Shown here: piece after piece, positions 1-9,300 of the stretch
How positions within the stretch are numbered: the first letter of the stretch is position 1
How the letters are laid out: every line of letters starts with the position of its first letter
Assembly: GCF_000341105.1 (NCBI RefSeq)
Contig: NZ_ANBB01000039.1
Span: 1-64,000, forward strand
Origin: Nocardiopsis potens DSM 45234
Lineage (GTDB): Bacteria; Actinomycetota; Actinomycetes; Streptosporangiales; Streptosporangiaceae
DNA: 64,000 nucleotides
Reading direction: 5' to 3'
The notes under the pieces: model-generated
What the model was told of the DNA's origin: nothing
The model's input: the letters and a program-made list of their open reading frames with translations, nothing else
Databases searched by the model: none
Program-made: the position numbers and the translations under genes

Positions 1-240
1 GCCCCACCCAACCATCACCCTGCGTATTCATCCAGGTCAGAGAGGGGCAGCGGTTTCAGAGGCAGCCGACCACGACGCCCGGGCGACGCGGGCACCGCGA
101 TCCCGCCCCCAAGCCCGCCCCGACCGCCCCACCCCGTTCTGCCGCGCCCGACCGACCGGCCGGTCCCCCTCCCCGCCCTCGCCGCCCGCTTGAACCCCCG
201 CCCCGCGACACGCCGCGCCCGGATGTCCCGGAATCCCCTG
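1..240. repeat. Edge copy of a dispersed non-coding repeat
   Basis: Bases 2-98 align in the same orientation with 44912-45009 at about 85% identity by eye, starting with CCCCACCCAACCATCACCCT in both. The next ~140 bases resemble the 70-77 bp units of the array at 45.0-45.4 kb, including CCGACCGACCGGCCGGT and CTTGAACCCCCGCCCCGCG. The element is cut by the window edge, so its true left end is unknown. No convincing protein is encoded. Confidence 0.75.
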
Positions 241-315
241 TCCTACCGGGTGGGCGATCACTCCAGGGGAGGACCGGGGGAAGGAGCGCGGCGGCGGCCG
301 CGCACCGGGGCGGCC

Positions 316-915
316 TCAGCCGGCGGTGTGGCGGAACCGGTACCACTTGGGGGAGGTCCGGTTCATCGGCCAGCCCAGGCCGGCGGTGTCGGCGTCCTCG
401 GCGGTGATCAGCTCCCAACCGGGGAACGCGGCCTCGATCTCGGCCTGCGAGACGCCCTCGACGAGCCGCTGGTACTTCGACGGGCCGAAGGCCAGTATCA
501 GCAGGACCGCCCCCGGCGCGGCGAGCGCCGTCACTCCCCGCCCCTCGGCGGCCCGCTGCCCGGTGTCCAGGCCCTGGAAGCAGCCGATGTCGAGGAAGAG
601 GTCGAAGGAGCCCAGGCCAGCCGATTCGAGGTCGGTCACGTCGCCCACGGTGTAGGTGACCTCCGCCGGGCCCTTGCGCCGGGCGGCCTCGATCGCCTCC
701 GGCACGATGTCGACGCCCACCGCCTCCCAGCCCCGCCGGGCCAGCTCGGGGGTGAACTGCCCGCGCCCGCAGCCGATGTCCAGCGCCCGCCCGGGGCCGG
801 CGGAGCGCTCTGCGCCCTCGCGGTCGAGCAGGCCGCCGAGCTGCGCGCCGCCCCCGGCGCCGTAGCGCTCCCACGGGGTGAAGCCGAGGCGGTACATCCA
901 CGCGTATTTCGTCAT
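316..915 (-). CDS. Class I SAM-dependent methyltransferase
   Basis: About 199 residues from the ATG at 915. The sequence reads as a Rossmann-type methyltransferase: motif I is ALDIGCGRGQFTPELA, then an acidic loop end in GVDIVPEAIEAA, and FDLFLDIGCFQGL. The substrate cannot be read from sequence. A GTG at 1044 would add 43 residues rich in Pro and Gly; I prefer 915 because the conserved part starts with MTKYAWMYRLGFTPWE, as in related proteins. The gene follows the MmpL gene on the same strand but 227 bases away, so it is probably a separate unit. It ends next to the repeat at the window edge. Confidence 0.8.
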   Translation of the reverse strand: MTKYAWMYRLGFTPWERYGAGGGAQLGGLLDREGAERSAGPGRALDIGCGRGQFTPELARRGWEAVGVDIVPEAIEAARRKGPAEVTYTVGDVTDLESAGLGSFDLFLDIGCFQGLDTGQRAAEGRGVTALAAPGAVLLILAFGPSKYQRLVEGVSQAEIEAAFPGWELITAEDADTAGLGWPMNRTSPKWYRFRHTAG

Positions 916-1142
916 GTGCTCAAGGTAGGGCGGCTCTCCGGGAGGCCCCGGCCGCCCCCCGGAATCCGTCGCGGCAGGTCTTTCCACACCCCCGAAAAAC
1001 CACGCAAATAGGCGTTTCAGTGGCGAAACAGGATGTTCCACCACCGGTCAGGTAGGGCGGCCGGCCCCGGCCCGAAGGCGGGCCGCTGCACCGCCGGCCG
1101 ACCCGCCTCCCTCCAGGGCGCGGGCCGGCCGGCGGGCGCGGC

Positions 1143-3665
1143 TCACCGCCTTCCGGCGGCGTCCGCGGGCTCGGCCGGGCTCGGGGAGGAGGGCTCCCCG
1201 GCGGGCCGGGGGGCGTCGGCGGCGCCTCCGGCGCGGTGGCGGCGCTCCAGGGCGGAGCCCTCCACGTCGACGTCGGGCAGGATCCGCTCCAGCCAGCGGG
1301 GCAGCCACCAGGCCGCGTCCCCGGCCAGCCGCATGAGCGCCGGGATCAGCAGCATGCGCACCGCGAAGGCGTCCAGCAGGACGCCGAAAGCGAGGGCGAA
1401 CCCCATCGAGCTGATCATCGCGGTCTCGGAGAAGACGAACCCGCCGAAGACCGAGATCATGATGATCGCCGCCGCGGTGACCACCGCGCGCCCGGCCCGG
1501 AAGCCCTGGGCGACGGCGAACCGGGCGGGCGCGCCGTGCACGTAGGCCTCGCGCATGCCGGTGCCGATGAACAGCATGTAGTCCATCGCCAGGCCGAACA
1601 GGATGCCGGCCAGGAGCGTGGGCAGGAAGTTCAGCACCGGCCCCGGGTTGTCCGGCCCGATCAGGCCGCCCGACCAGCCCCACTGGTAGACGGCGACCAC
1701 GCCGCCCAGCGCCCCGAAGTAGGACAGGATGAACCCTAGGGTGGCGATGACCGGGACGTAGACCGACCGGAACACCAGCAGCAGGATGACCAGCGACAGG
1801 CCGACGACGACGGTGAGGTAGACCGGCAGCGCGGCGCTGAGCGTCTCGGAGATGTCGATGTTGCCGCTGGCCATGCCGGCGACGCCGAGCGGGCCGATGC
1901 CGTAGACCGGCTCCAGGTCGCGCAGGGTGTGCACCAGCTCCTCGGTGGAGGCGCTGGACGGCCCCTCCTCCGGGATCACCTGGAAGATGGCGAGGGTGTG
2001 GTCGTCGGAGACGTCGATGGGCGCCACCGCGGCGACGTCCTCATGCGCGTAGAGCTTCTCGGCGACCTCGAACCGGTGCTTCTCCGCGTTGGCCTCGGCG
2101 GTCTCCTCGGTCGGGCCGCCGGGCAGCTCGGCGGCGACCAGCAGCGGCCCGTTCCGGCCCTCGCCGAACTCCTCGGCCACCGCGGTGTAGGCCCGGTGCT
2201 GGGTGGACTCGGCCGGCTCGGAGGAGCCGTCCGGCATGCCCAGCCGCAGCTCCAGGGCGGGCAGCGCGATGATCCCGAGGGCGAGCACCGCGGCGGCGGC
2301 GCGGCCCAGCGCCGATCCGACCGACATGGGGCGGATCCGCGGGCCGGCGGCGCGGTCCGGGCCGTTCTCCTCCCGCGCGCCCCGCCGCAGGCGGTCGCGC
2401 TCGCGCCGGCTCAGGATCCGCGGCCCCACCAGCGCCAGCAGGGCCGGCACCAGGGTCACCGCGACCAGCACCGCGATGGTGATGGCCAGCGCGCCCACGG
2501 TCCCCATCAGGCCGAGGAAGCCGATCCCGGTCAGGTTCAGCCCCAGCAGCGCGATCAGCACGGTCAGGCCGGCGAAGACCACGGCGTTGCCCGCGGTCCC
2601 GTTGGCCAGGCCGATGGACTCGGCCGCCTCGACGCCCTCCTTGAGCTGGCGGCGGTGCCGGTTGACGATGAACAGCGCGTAGTCGATGCCGACGGCCAGG
2701 CCGAGCATCAGGCCGAGGATCGGCGTCACCGAGGCCATCGCCAGGACGTCGGAGAGCGACATCGCGGTGAGCACGGCGATGCCGACGCCGAGCAGCGCGG
2801 TCAGGATGGGCAGCCCGGCCCCGACCAGGGTGCCGAGCATGACCACCAGGACGACCCCCGCCACGATCAGGCCGATCACCTCGGCGGCGCTGACCAGGGT
2901 GGGCATGCCCATGGCGATGTCGTTGGCGAAGTCGACGGCGGTGCCGGGGACGGGGTCGTCGCCGAAGACGGCCATCACCGCGTCGCGGGTCTCCTGGGAG
3001 ACCTCCTCCTGGCTCTCGGTGAAGGCGACGCTGACCAGGGCGGTGGCGCCGTCCTCGGAGACCTGGCGGACCCCGTCGGACATCTCCATCAGGGCCTCGC
3101 CCTGCTCGATCTCCCGGGCGCCCTCGTCCAGCTCCTCCTCTCCCGCGTCGATCTCGGCCTGCTGGGCGTCGAGGCCCTCCTCCAGCCGGTCGAGCAGTCC
3201 GGCGGCCTCGGCCTGCTCCCGGCCGGCGTCCAGCTGCTCCTGGCCGGATTCGAGTTCGGCGCGGCCGTCCTCGATCTCCTCGCGGCCGTCCTCCAGCGCC
3301 TCCAGCTGGTCGGAGCGCTCCTGCTCGGTGGCGAACGGGTCCACGGCGGCCTCGACGCCGTCGAGCCGGGAGGCCTGCTCGGCGCGGTCGGCGATGGCCT
3401 CCCGCTGCTCTTCGGTGAAGGCCGAGCCGTCCTCGGTGCGGTACACGATGGTGCCCGCGCCGCCGCCCATCCCGGGGAACTCCCGCTTCAGGGTCTGGTT
3501 CACCTGGTCGGTGGGGGTTCCCGGGATGGAGAAGCTGTCCTCCAGGTCGCCGGAGAAGAGGAGGAACACGGTGCCGGCCGCCACCAGGAGGGCCAGCCAG
3601 ACCGCGATGACGGTCTTGGCGCGGCGCGCCGATGCGCGGCCGAGCCGGTAGAGAAGTTCAGCCAT
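1143..3665 (-). CDS. MMPL/RND-family membrane transporter
   Basis: 840 residues. This looks like a MmpL-type RND permease: an N-terminal membrane segment after MAELLYRLGRASARR, a large extracytoplasmic loop, a bundle of membrane helices with GLAVGIDYALFIVNRHRR, then a second loop and bundle with LFGLAMDYMLFIGTGMRE. The paired GxxxDY(A/M)LF motifs are the expected proton-relay region. The first loop holds a long Glu/Gln-rich heptad stretch (about residues 105-190), probably a coiled coil. The C-terminus is a Pro/Ala-rich cytoplasmic tail. Family members export lipids or drugs; the substrate here is unknown. It lies 38 bases downstream of a TetR gene on the same strand, so it is probably the efflux target of that repressor. 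Confidence 0.9.
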   Translation of the reverse strand: MAELLYRLGRASARRAKTVIAVWLALLVAAGTVFLLFSGDLEDSFSIPGTPTDQVNQTLKREFPGMGGGAGTIVYRTEDGSAFTEEQREAIADRAEQASRLDGVEAAVDPFATEQERSDQLEALEDGREEIEDGRAELESGQEQLDAGREQAEAAGLLDRLEEGLDAQQAEIDAGEEELDEGAREIEQGEALMEMSDGVRQVSEDGATALVSVAFTESQEEVSQETRDAVMAVFGDDPVPGTAVDFANDIAMGMPTLVSAAEVIGLIVAGVVLVVMLGTLVGAGLPILTALLGVGIAVLTAMSLSDVLAMASVTPILGLMLGLAVGIDYALFIVNRHRRQLKEGVEAAESIGLANGTAGNAVVFAGLTVLIALLGLNLTGIGFLGLMGTVGALAITIAVLVAVTLVPALLALVGPRILSRRERDRLRRGAREENGPDRAAGPRIRPMSVGSALGRAAAAVLALGIIALPALELRLGMPDGSSEPAESTQHRAYTAVAEEFGEGRNGPLLVAAELPGGPTEETAEANAEKHRFEVAEKLYAHEDVAAVAPIDVSDDHTLAIFQVIPEEGPSSASTEELVHTLRDLEPVYGIGPLGVAGMASGNIDISETLSAALPVYLTVVVGLSLVILLLVFRSVYVPVIATLGFILSYFGALGGVVAVYQWGWSGGLIGPDNPGPVLNFLPTLLAGILFGLAMDYMLFIGTGMREAYVHGAPARFAVAQGFRAGRAVVTAAAIIMISVFGGFVFSETAMISSMGFALAFGVLLDAFAVRMLLIPALMRLAGDAAWWLPRWLERILPDVDVEGSALERRHRAGGAADAPRPAGEPSSPSPAEPADAAGRR

Positions 3666-3703
3666 GGTCCGCCTGCAAACGTAGGGGTGGGGAGCGCGTG
3701 CGC

Positions 3704-4378
3704 TCAGGACGTGCCGGTGCCGGGCTCGCAGGCGCCGTATCCGGTGCGGACCGCGGAGACCATGCGCGCCAGGAGGTCGTCCCAGACCCGGCGGGACTCC
3801 GCGGTGTCGACCCCGCCGGTGGCCTCCTCCCAGTGCCGGACGACCACCAGGCCGCCGCTGACCAGGGCGCTGCACATCAGGTCCACGGTGAAGGCGTCGG
3901 CCTCGGGGTGGTGGCGCCGCACGATCGCGGCCATCCGCGCGCTCAGGTCGGTGAACGCGCGCTCGAACAGCACCGCCTCGCCGTGCGCGGCGGCCCGGGC
4001 CGGCTCGCCGAGCACCCGGGTCAGCCGGACGATCGGGGTCACCAGGTCGGTGCCGCGCAGCGCGGCGGCCAGCCGGTCGAAGACCGGGGCCTCCGCGGCC
4101 CGGTCCGCGGGCTCGGCGGCGAGGTCGGCGTCGATGCCGTCGACGATCGTCTCGAGCCCCCGGCCGAGCACTTCGAGGACGACCTCGTCGAGGGAGCCGA
4201 AGTGGTTGAAGACGGTCCGCCGCGACACGTCGGCCCGCTCGGCCAGCTGGTCGACGGTGAAGTGCGCCCCTTCGAGCTCGCCCATCAGCTCGGACGCGGC
4301 GTCGATGATGGCGCTGCGGTGCCGGGCCTTGAGCGCCTCGCGCCGGCCGGTCCGGGCGGGCGTCCGCTGCTCGTGCAT
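3704..4378 (-). CDS. TetR-family transcriptional repressor
   Basis: 224 residues from the ATG at 4378. The N-terminal helix-turn-helix is clear: FTVDQLAERADVSRRTVFNHF at about residues 39-59, preceded by RSAIIDAASELM. The C-terminal ligand-binding part is not assignable to a subtype. It heads an operon with the MmpL transporter, and a nested palindrome lies 23 bases upstream of its start, so self-repression of the operon with release by an exported compound is the likely logic. The reading frame continues further upstream, but that part covers the operator and is very Arg-rich, so I reject it. Confidence 0.9.
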   Translation of the reverse strand: MHEQRTPARTGRREALKARHRSAIIDAASELMGELEGAHFTVDQLAERADVSRRTVFNHFGSLDEVVLEVLGRGLETIVDGIDADLAAEPADRAAEAPVFDRLAAALRGTDLVTPIVRLTRVLGEPARAAAHGEAVLFERAFTDLSARMAAIVRRHHPEADAFTVDLMCSALVSGGLVVVRHWEEATGGVDTAESRRVWDDLLARMVSAVRTGYGACEPGTGTS

Positions 4379-4400
4379 GGCGCAAGGGTACGCAGTTCGG

Positions 4401-4430
4401 TGCACTCGGTGCAACCACGCACCGAGTGCA
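4401..4430. promoter_or_regulatory. TetR operator: nested inverted repeat
   Basis: TGCACTCGGTGC (4401-4412), six bases, then GCACCGAGTGCA (4419-4430) form a perfect 12-bp inverted repeat. Each arm is itself a near-palindrome, TGCAC-TCG-GTGCA, so two repressor dimers could bind side by side. It sits just upstream of the TetR start. Confidence 0.75.
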
Positions 4431-4589
4431 CGAAAACCGGCGGTCTTCGCGGCCGCCCACGGCTGCGGAACCCCTCTTCTCCGCCCGGCACGCCTACGAC
4501 GGGCGCGGCGGGAGCGGCCCGGAGACCCGGCCGGGAAACGGCGGCCGGGGCGCCCCCGCCGCCGGCCGCGGCCGCCCCGGCGCGGCACC

Positions 4590-4625
4590 GCGCCCGCCGG
4601 ACCGCGCGGGCGGTCCGGCGGGCGC
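4590..4625 (-). terminator. Hairpin terminator of the peptide-synthetase operon
   Basis: GCGCCCGCCGGACCGC (4590-4605), loop GCGG, then GCGGTCCGGCGGGCGC (4610-4625): a perfect 16-bp stem starting 6 bases beyond the stop of the SDR gene. There is no U-tract, which is common for GC-rich actinomycete terminators. Confidence 0.65.
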
Positions 4626-4630
4626 CGCCC

Positions 4631-5422
4631 TCACCCCCTCCCGACGAAGGGCATCGCGGTGGGGAGCACGGTGAGGTACTGGACGTTGCTGTCGGTCGGC
4701 ATGGACGCCATCATCAGCAGCGCCTCGGTGAACCGCTCCACCGGGATCGCGGCCTCCACCGCCATGGAGCCGTCGGCCTGCATCGCGGGCGGCTGCGGGC
4801 TCCCGTCCGCCGGCGCCACGTTGCCCACGTCGATCTGCCCGCAGGCGATCCCGTGCGCGCGGCCGTCCAGCGCCAGGGAGCGGGTCAGCCCGAGCAGCGC
4901 GTGCTTGGCGGTGGTGTAGGCGATCGCGTTGGGGCGCGGGGCGTAGGCGGAGGGGGCGCCGTTGTTGATGATCCGCCCGCCCGGCGGCGACTGGCCGCGC
5001 ATCGCCCGGAAGGCCTCCCGGGAGCAGAGGAACGCCCCGGTGACGATGGTGCCCAGGACCCGCTCCCAGTCCTCGTCGGCCACCTCCTCGATCGGCCGGC
5101 GCGGGGCCGGTGCGCCCGCGTTGTTGAACAGCAGGTCCACCCGGCCGAAGCGGTCCCGCACCGCGGCGAACAGGGCGGCGACCGCGGCGGGGTCGCGGAT
5201 GTCGGTGGGGGCGCACAGGGCCCGGGCGCCGTCAGGGCCGGCCAGCCCCGCGGTCTCCTCCAGCGCCTCCGCGCGCCGCCCGGCCAGCGCCACCGACCAG
5301 CCGTCGCGCAGCAGCGCCAGCGCACTGGCCCGGCCGATGCCGCTGCCGCCGCCGGTGACCACCGCGACCCGGGCGCCGCCGCCCGCACCGCCCCCTGCAC
5401 CGCCTCCCGCGCCGCCGCTCAC
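4631..5422 (-). CDS. Short-chain dehydrogenase/reductase
   Basis: 263 residues from a GTG at 5422 whose bases overlap the stop of the dioxygenase gene, so translation is probably coupled. Classical SDR: the cofactor motif TGGGSGIG near residue 24, NNAGAPAP, and the catalytic YTTAK in the second half. A Gly/Ala linker of about 16 residues precedes the Rossmann fold. It is the last gene of the peptide-synthetase operon and could reduce the aldehyde released by the reductase domain, or oxidise a hydroxyl made by one of the two dioxygenases. The substrate is not visible in the sequence. Confidence 0.85.
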   Translation of the reverse strand: MSGGAGGGAGGGAGGGARVAVVTGGGSGIGRASALALLRDGWSVALAGRRAEALEETAGLAGPDGARALCAPTDIRDPAAVAALFAAVRDRFGRVDLLFNNAGAPAPRRPIEEVADEDWERVLGTIVTGAFLCSREAFRAMRGQSPPGGRIINNGAPSAYAPRPNAIAYTTAKHALLGLTRSLALDGRAHGIACGQIDVGNVAPADGSPQPPAMQADGSMAVEAAIPVERFTEALLMMASMPTDSNVQYLTVLPTAMPFVGRG

Positions 5423-6279
5423 ATGGCCTCCGTGCTCATCCACAGCCGCAGCATGCGGCGGGCCCGCGGGCCGGGCTCGTCGGTGTAGGGGGAGCGCCCG
5501 TGCAGGACCCGGCTGTTCTTGATGACCAGCAGCTCACCGGCCTTCATCGGCAGGCCGAAGGCGATCTCGGGCCGGTAGAGGACCTCGTCGAGGACGCCGA
5601 GGGCGTCCCACTGCCCCGGGGTCAGCGGCCGCCCGGCCTTCTCCGCGGAGGCCCGCACCGTGCGGGTCTGGTAGTAGCAGCCGACCGTCCCGTCCTCCTG
5701 GGTGAACAGGATCGGGGAGACGATGAGCTGCGGGCCGGCCCGCCCGGTCCGGTCGAAGGTCCACTCCTCCCTGAGCAGGGTGAGCGCCCCGGGATCCTCC
5801 CGCTCGATGATGTCGTGCACCCGGCGGGCGCTGGCCAGCTTGGTGAGCCCGCCGCCCCGCGCCGCGGGCTGCAGGCAGAGCAGGACCAGCAGGTCGCAGG
5901 TGTCGCAGTGGAAGCCGAGCTCGGTGGCGCCGTCCCCGTCCCGGTCCCGCAGCACCTGGGTCAGGTCCCCCGCCGCGTTCTGCGGGACGACCTCGCCGAA
6001 CTCCCGCAGCAGGAACATCAGCGCCGAGGTGACGTCCTCTTCCGGCTCGGCCGGGTCGACCAGGCCGCGGACGTGCGCGAAGCCCACCGCGCCGACGGCG
6101 GCCGGCACGAAGGCGCGCAGCCTCTCCCGCACCCCGCCGGCCGCGCCCCACCGGCCGGCGGAGGCGTCCTTCCAGAGCAGCCGCCGCTCGTCCGCGGTGA
6201 GCGGCAGCGACCACAGGTCGCGCCGGGCCTCCAGGTAGGCGGTGTCCCACCCGACATCGGTCGCCGTGCCATCGGACAT
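5419..6279 (-). CDS. TauD/clavaminate-synthase-like Fe(II)/2-oxoglutarate dioxygenase
   Basis: 286 residues; the start at 6279 has a strong AAGGAAG ribosome site. The iron ligands are His124-x-Asp126 (FHCDTCD) and His260 (VLHGRSPY), followed by an Arg-rich stretch around residue 274 that should bind 2-oxoglutarate. The surroundings of the HxD motif (LLVLLCLQPAARGGG) resemble the AsnO/clavaminate-synthase branch, whose members hydroxylate free or carrier-bound amino acids. It lies 44 bases downstream of the peptide synthetase in the same operon, so beta- or gamma-hydroxylation of the amino acid or its tethered form is the likely role. Substrate assignment is inference. Confidence 0.85.
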   Translation of the reverse strand: MSDGTATDVGWDTAYLEARRDLWSLPLTADERRLLWKDASAGRWGAAGGVRERLRAFVPAAVGAVGFAHVRGLVDPAEPEEDVTSALMFLLREFGEVVPQNAAGDLTQVLRDRDGDGATELGFHCDTCDLLVLLCLQPAARGGGLTKLASARRVHDIIEREDPGALTLLREEWTFDRTGRAGPQLIVSPILFTQEDGTVGCYYQTRTVRASAEKAGRPLTPGQWDALGVLDEVLYRPEIAFGLPMKAGELLVIKNSRVLHGRSPYTDEPGPRARRMLRLWMSTEAM

Positions 6280-6323
6280 GTCGTCTTCCTTCCCTTCATC
6301 GGCGATGCCCGGCGCCGCGGCGG

Positions 6324-9300
6324 TCAGCGGCGCCGGGCGGAACCTGCGGGCGGCGGGAGGAAACCGGCGCCGACCGCCCAGGACAGCGCGGATCCCCACC
6401 ACTGCGGTGTGGGGGGTGTGAACCGCACCCCGAGGCGCTCCAGCGCGGACACCGTGCGGCTCCGGTCCACGGCGACGTTGCGCGCCTCGGCCTGGGACCA
6501 GGCGGCGGCGAGCCGGGCCTCGACCGGGCGGCTCCGCTCCGCCCGGGCCGTCGCCGCCGCGAACTCCTCGTCCCCGGTCAGCGCGATCGGGTAGCCGAAC
6601 GCGGCCGTCCAGGCCACCAGCTCGTCGTGCGGCACGGTGTGCGGGGTCTCCACGTGGTAGGCGCCGGGCGCCGCGTGCGGGTGGACGGCGAGTGCGGCGA
6701 TGCCCGCGGCCACCGTGTCGGCGTGCGAGAACGCGAACTCCTCGTCCGGGCGGCGCGGTGCGGCGCCGGCCAGCACGTAGCCGCGGACCAGCTGGTAGAT
6801 CCGGTTGTCGGCGATGTTGCGCTGGAAGGCCCCGGTGCGGCTGTGCGCCGCGACGTGGCCGCTGCGGTGGACGTAGCAGCGGCGGCCGGACGCGGCCCAG
6901 GCGCGCACCGCCTCCTCGGCCTCGAACTTGGTCCGCTCGTAGGGGGTGCGGAAGCTCTGGCCGATCCGCAGGTCGGCCTCGGCGAACCGGCGGGCCGGGC
7001 CGTCCACGGCGCCGGAGACGGCCAGCGTGGACAGGTGGTGCAGGGCGGCGCCGGGGATCTCGGCGTCGATCCAGGCGAGCAGGCGGCGCACCGCCTCGGT
7101 GTTGGTGCGCTCCAGTTCGGCGGGTGGGGCCACCAGGCGGACGTCGGCGGCGGCGTGCACCACGCACTGCACGTCGCGGAGGCGGGCCAGGGCCTCCGGG
7201 GAGAGCCCGAGGCCTTCGCGGCCGATGTCGCCTGCGACCGCGTCGGTTCCGGCCCGGGCACCGCCGATCCGTCGTGCGGCGTCGGCGTCGCGCTCCCCGC
7301 GCACCAGGCAGGTGACCCGCGCGCCCCGCTCGGTGAGCGCGCCGAGCAGATGCCCGCCGAGGTAGCCGGTGGCCCCGGTGAGCAGCACCCGGGGCGCCTC
7401 CCGGACGACCCGGTACCCCGCCCGGGGGCGGCCAGAGGGGCCGGCGGCCCGCAAGGCCTCCGTTGAGGGCGGTGGTGGGCGACGGGCGGGACCGGTGAGC
7501 ATCACCTGGCCGGCGGTGGAGGCCCCGGAGCGGGCGTGTGCGGGGGCCTCGGCACCGGCTTCGGCCGCCACGGCCGCGGCGAAGGCGGCCATGATCCGGT
7601 CGGCGCCGGGGTGGGACGTCCCCGGCCAGGCATAGACCAGGTCGGCCACGAGTCGGCCGCCGACGATGCGGGCGGTCATCCTGAGCCGCTGGAGCAGGTC
7701 GCCGGCAGGGGGACGCGCCGTCCCGGGGTGCTCGCGGGCCGGCGTCCACTCCAGTGCCGGTTCGTCCGGCGGGTTGAACGCGCCGAGGAAGTTGAACCCG
7801 GTCTCGGGGCGCGGGCCGGGGGTGTCCATCGGCAGTTCCGGGGCTTCGCGCACGGCCCGCTCGGCCGCGCGGGCCCGGTCGCCGGTGCCGCGCTCCAGCA
7901 GTACCCGCTTGACCGCGGTGAACCATCCGACGGTGTCCGGGTGGTCGCCGCCGCCCTGCGCGGCGCCGCGGCCGTGCGTCTCCACCTCGACCCCGACCGC
8001 GTCCAGCCCGGCCCGGTCCGCGACGGCCGCGGCGAACGCCGCCAGCAGGACCGCTTCGAGCCGCTGCCCGCGGCCGTGCCGGGCGGTGAGCCGGGCGGTG
8101 GCGTCCGCGCCGAGCTCCCAGACCAGCGCGGCCGGTTCGGGGTCGCCGCCGGTGCCCTCGACCGGCAGGGCGGGGCCGGCCGCGGCGGCCGCCCCCGGGG
8201 CACCGTCCACCGGGCCGGGAACCGCCGGGGTGCCGTCCGCCTTGCCAGGAGCCGCCGAGGCACCGTCCGCCGGACCAGAAGTCCCCGAGACACCGTCCGC
8301 CGGGGCTCCGTCGGCCGGGTCGGAGGCCTGCGGGGCGCCGTCCGCCGGGCCGGGGGTCGGCGGCCGGTCCGCGGCCCACCGGTAGAAGTCGGCCGTCGGG
8401 GGCAGGCCGGCCTCCTCGCCGCGGAGCGCGGCCCGGTAGGCGGCGGCCAGGTCGTCCAGGAGGATCCGCCAGGAGACGCCGTCGACGGCCAGGTGGTGCC
8501 CGATCAGCGCGATCCGGTCGCGGACCCCGGGCCCGCCGGAGAACAGGTGCACCCGGAGCAGCAGCCCGGCCTCGGGGTCGAGGGCCCGGTGCAGCTCGGT
8601 GCAGGTGCCTTCGACGGTCTCGGCGACCGCGTCCGCCGTCCCGGCGACCGGGGAGAAGGTCACCGCCTCCAGCTCCTCGGCGGGCCGCGGCTCTCCGGGG
8701 CCCTGCGGGCCGATCGGGCGGCGCAGCGCGGGGTGGCGCCGGAGCACCTCGCGCACGGCGGCCGAGAGCGCCGCCGGGTCCACCCGCACCCCGCAGGCGA
8801 GCAGCGCGGACTGGTTCCAGTGCCGGGGGTCGGGGACGGTGCGGAAGAGCCACCGCTGCGCCGGGGCCGGGCGCGCCTGCCCGGACCGGATCGGGTCGGG
8901 CCGGCGCCGCGCGGGGCGCGCGGAGTGCACCGCGGCGGCCAGCCCGCTCGGCGTCGGGTTCCGGTAGAAGTCGTCGAAGGCGGCGGTGTGGCCGCGCCTG
9001 CGCAGGAACGCGATGGTGTGCATCGCGAGGATCGAGTCGCCGCCCAGCTCCAGCACATCGGCGTGCGGGTCGAGGGAGGGCAGGCCGAGCGCGTCGGCCC
9101 ACAGCCGCGCGATGGCGCGGGCCGTCGGTTCCCGGTCCGCTCCGCCCGGCCCGGCGCCCCGCTCCGTCCCGGGCCCGGCGGCCCGCTCTTCGAGGGCGCC
9201 GTCCACGATCGCGCCGAGCCGCTCGGCGTCGACCTTCCCGTTCGGGCCGAACGGGAGTTCGCGCAGGGCGAGCAGGGGGCGCGGCACGGCGTACTCCGGG

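Noticed and set aside
1929-4919. Very long plus-strand open frame opposite the MmpL and TetR genes
   Set aside because: It mirrors the codon bias of the genes on the other strand, encodes no recognisable domain and has a His/Gln/Gly-rich composition typical of antisense shadows.
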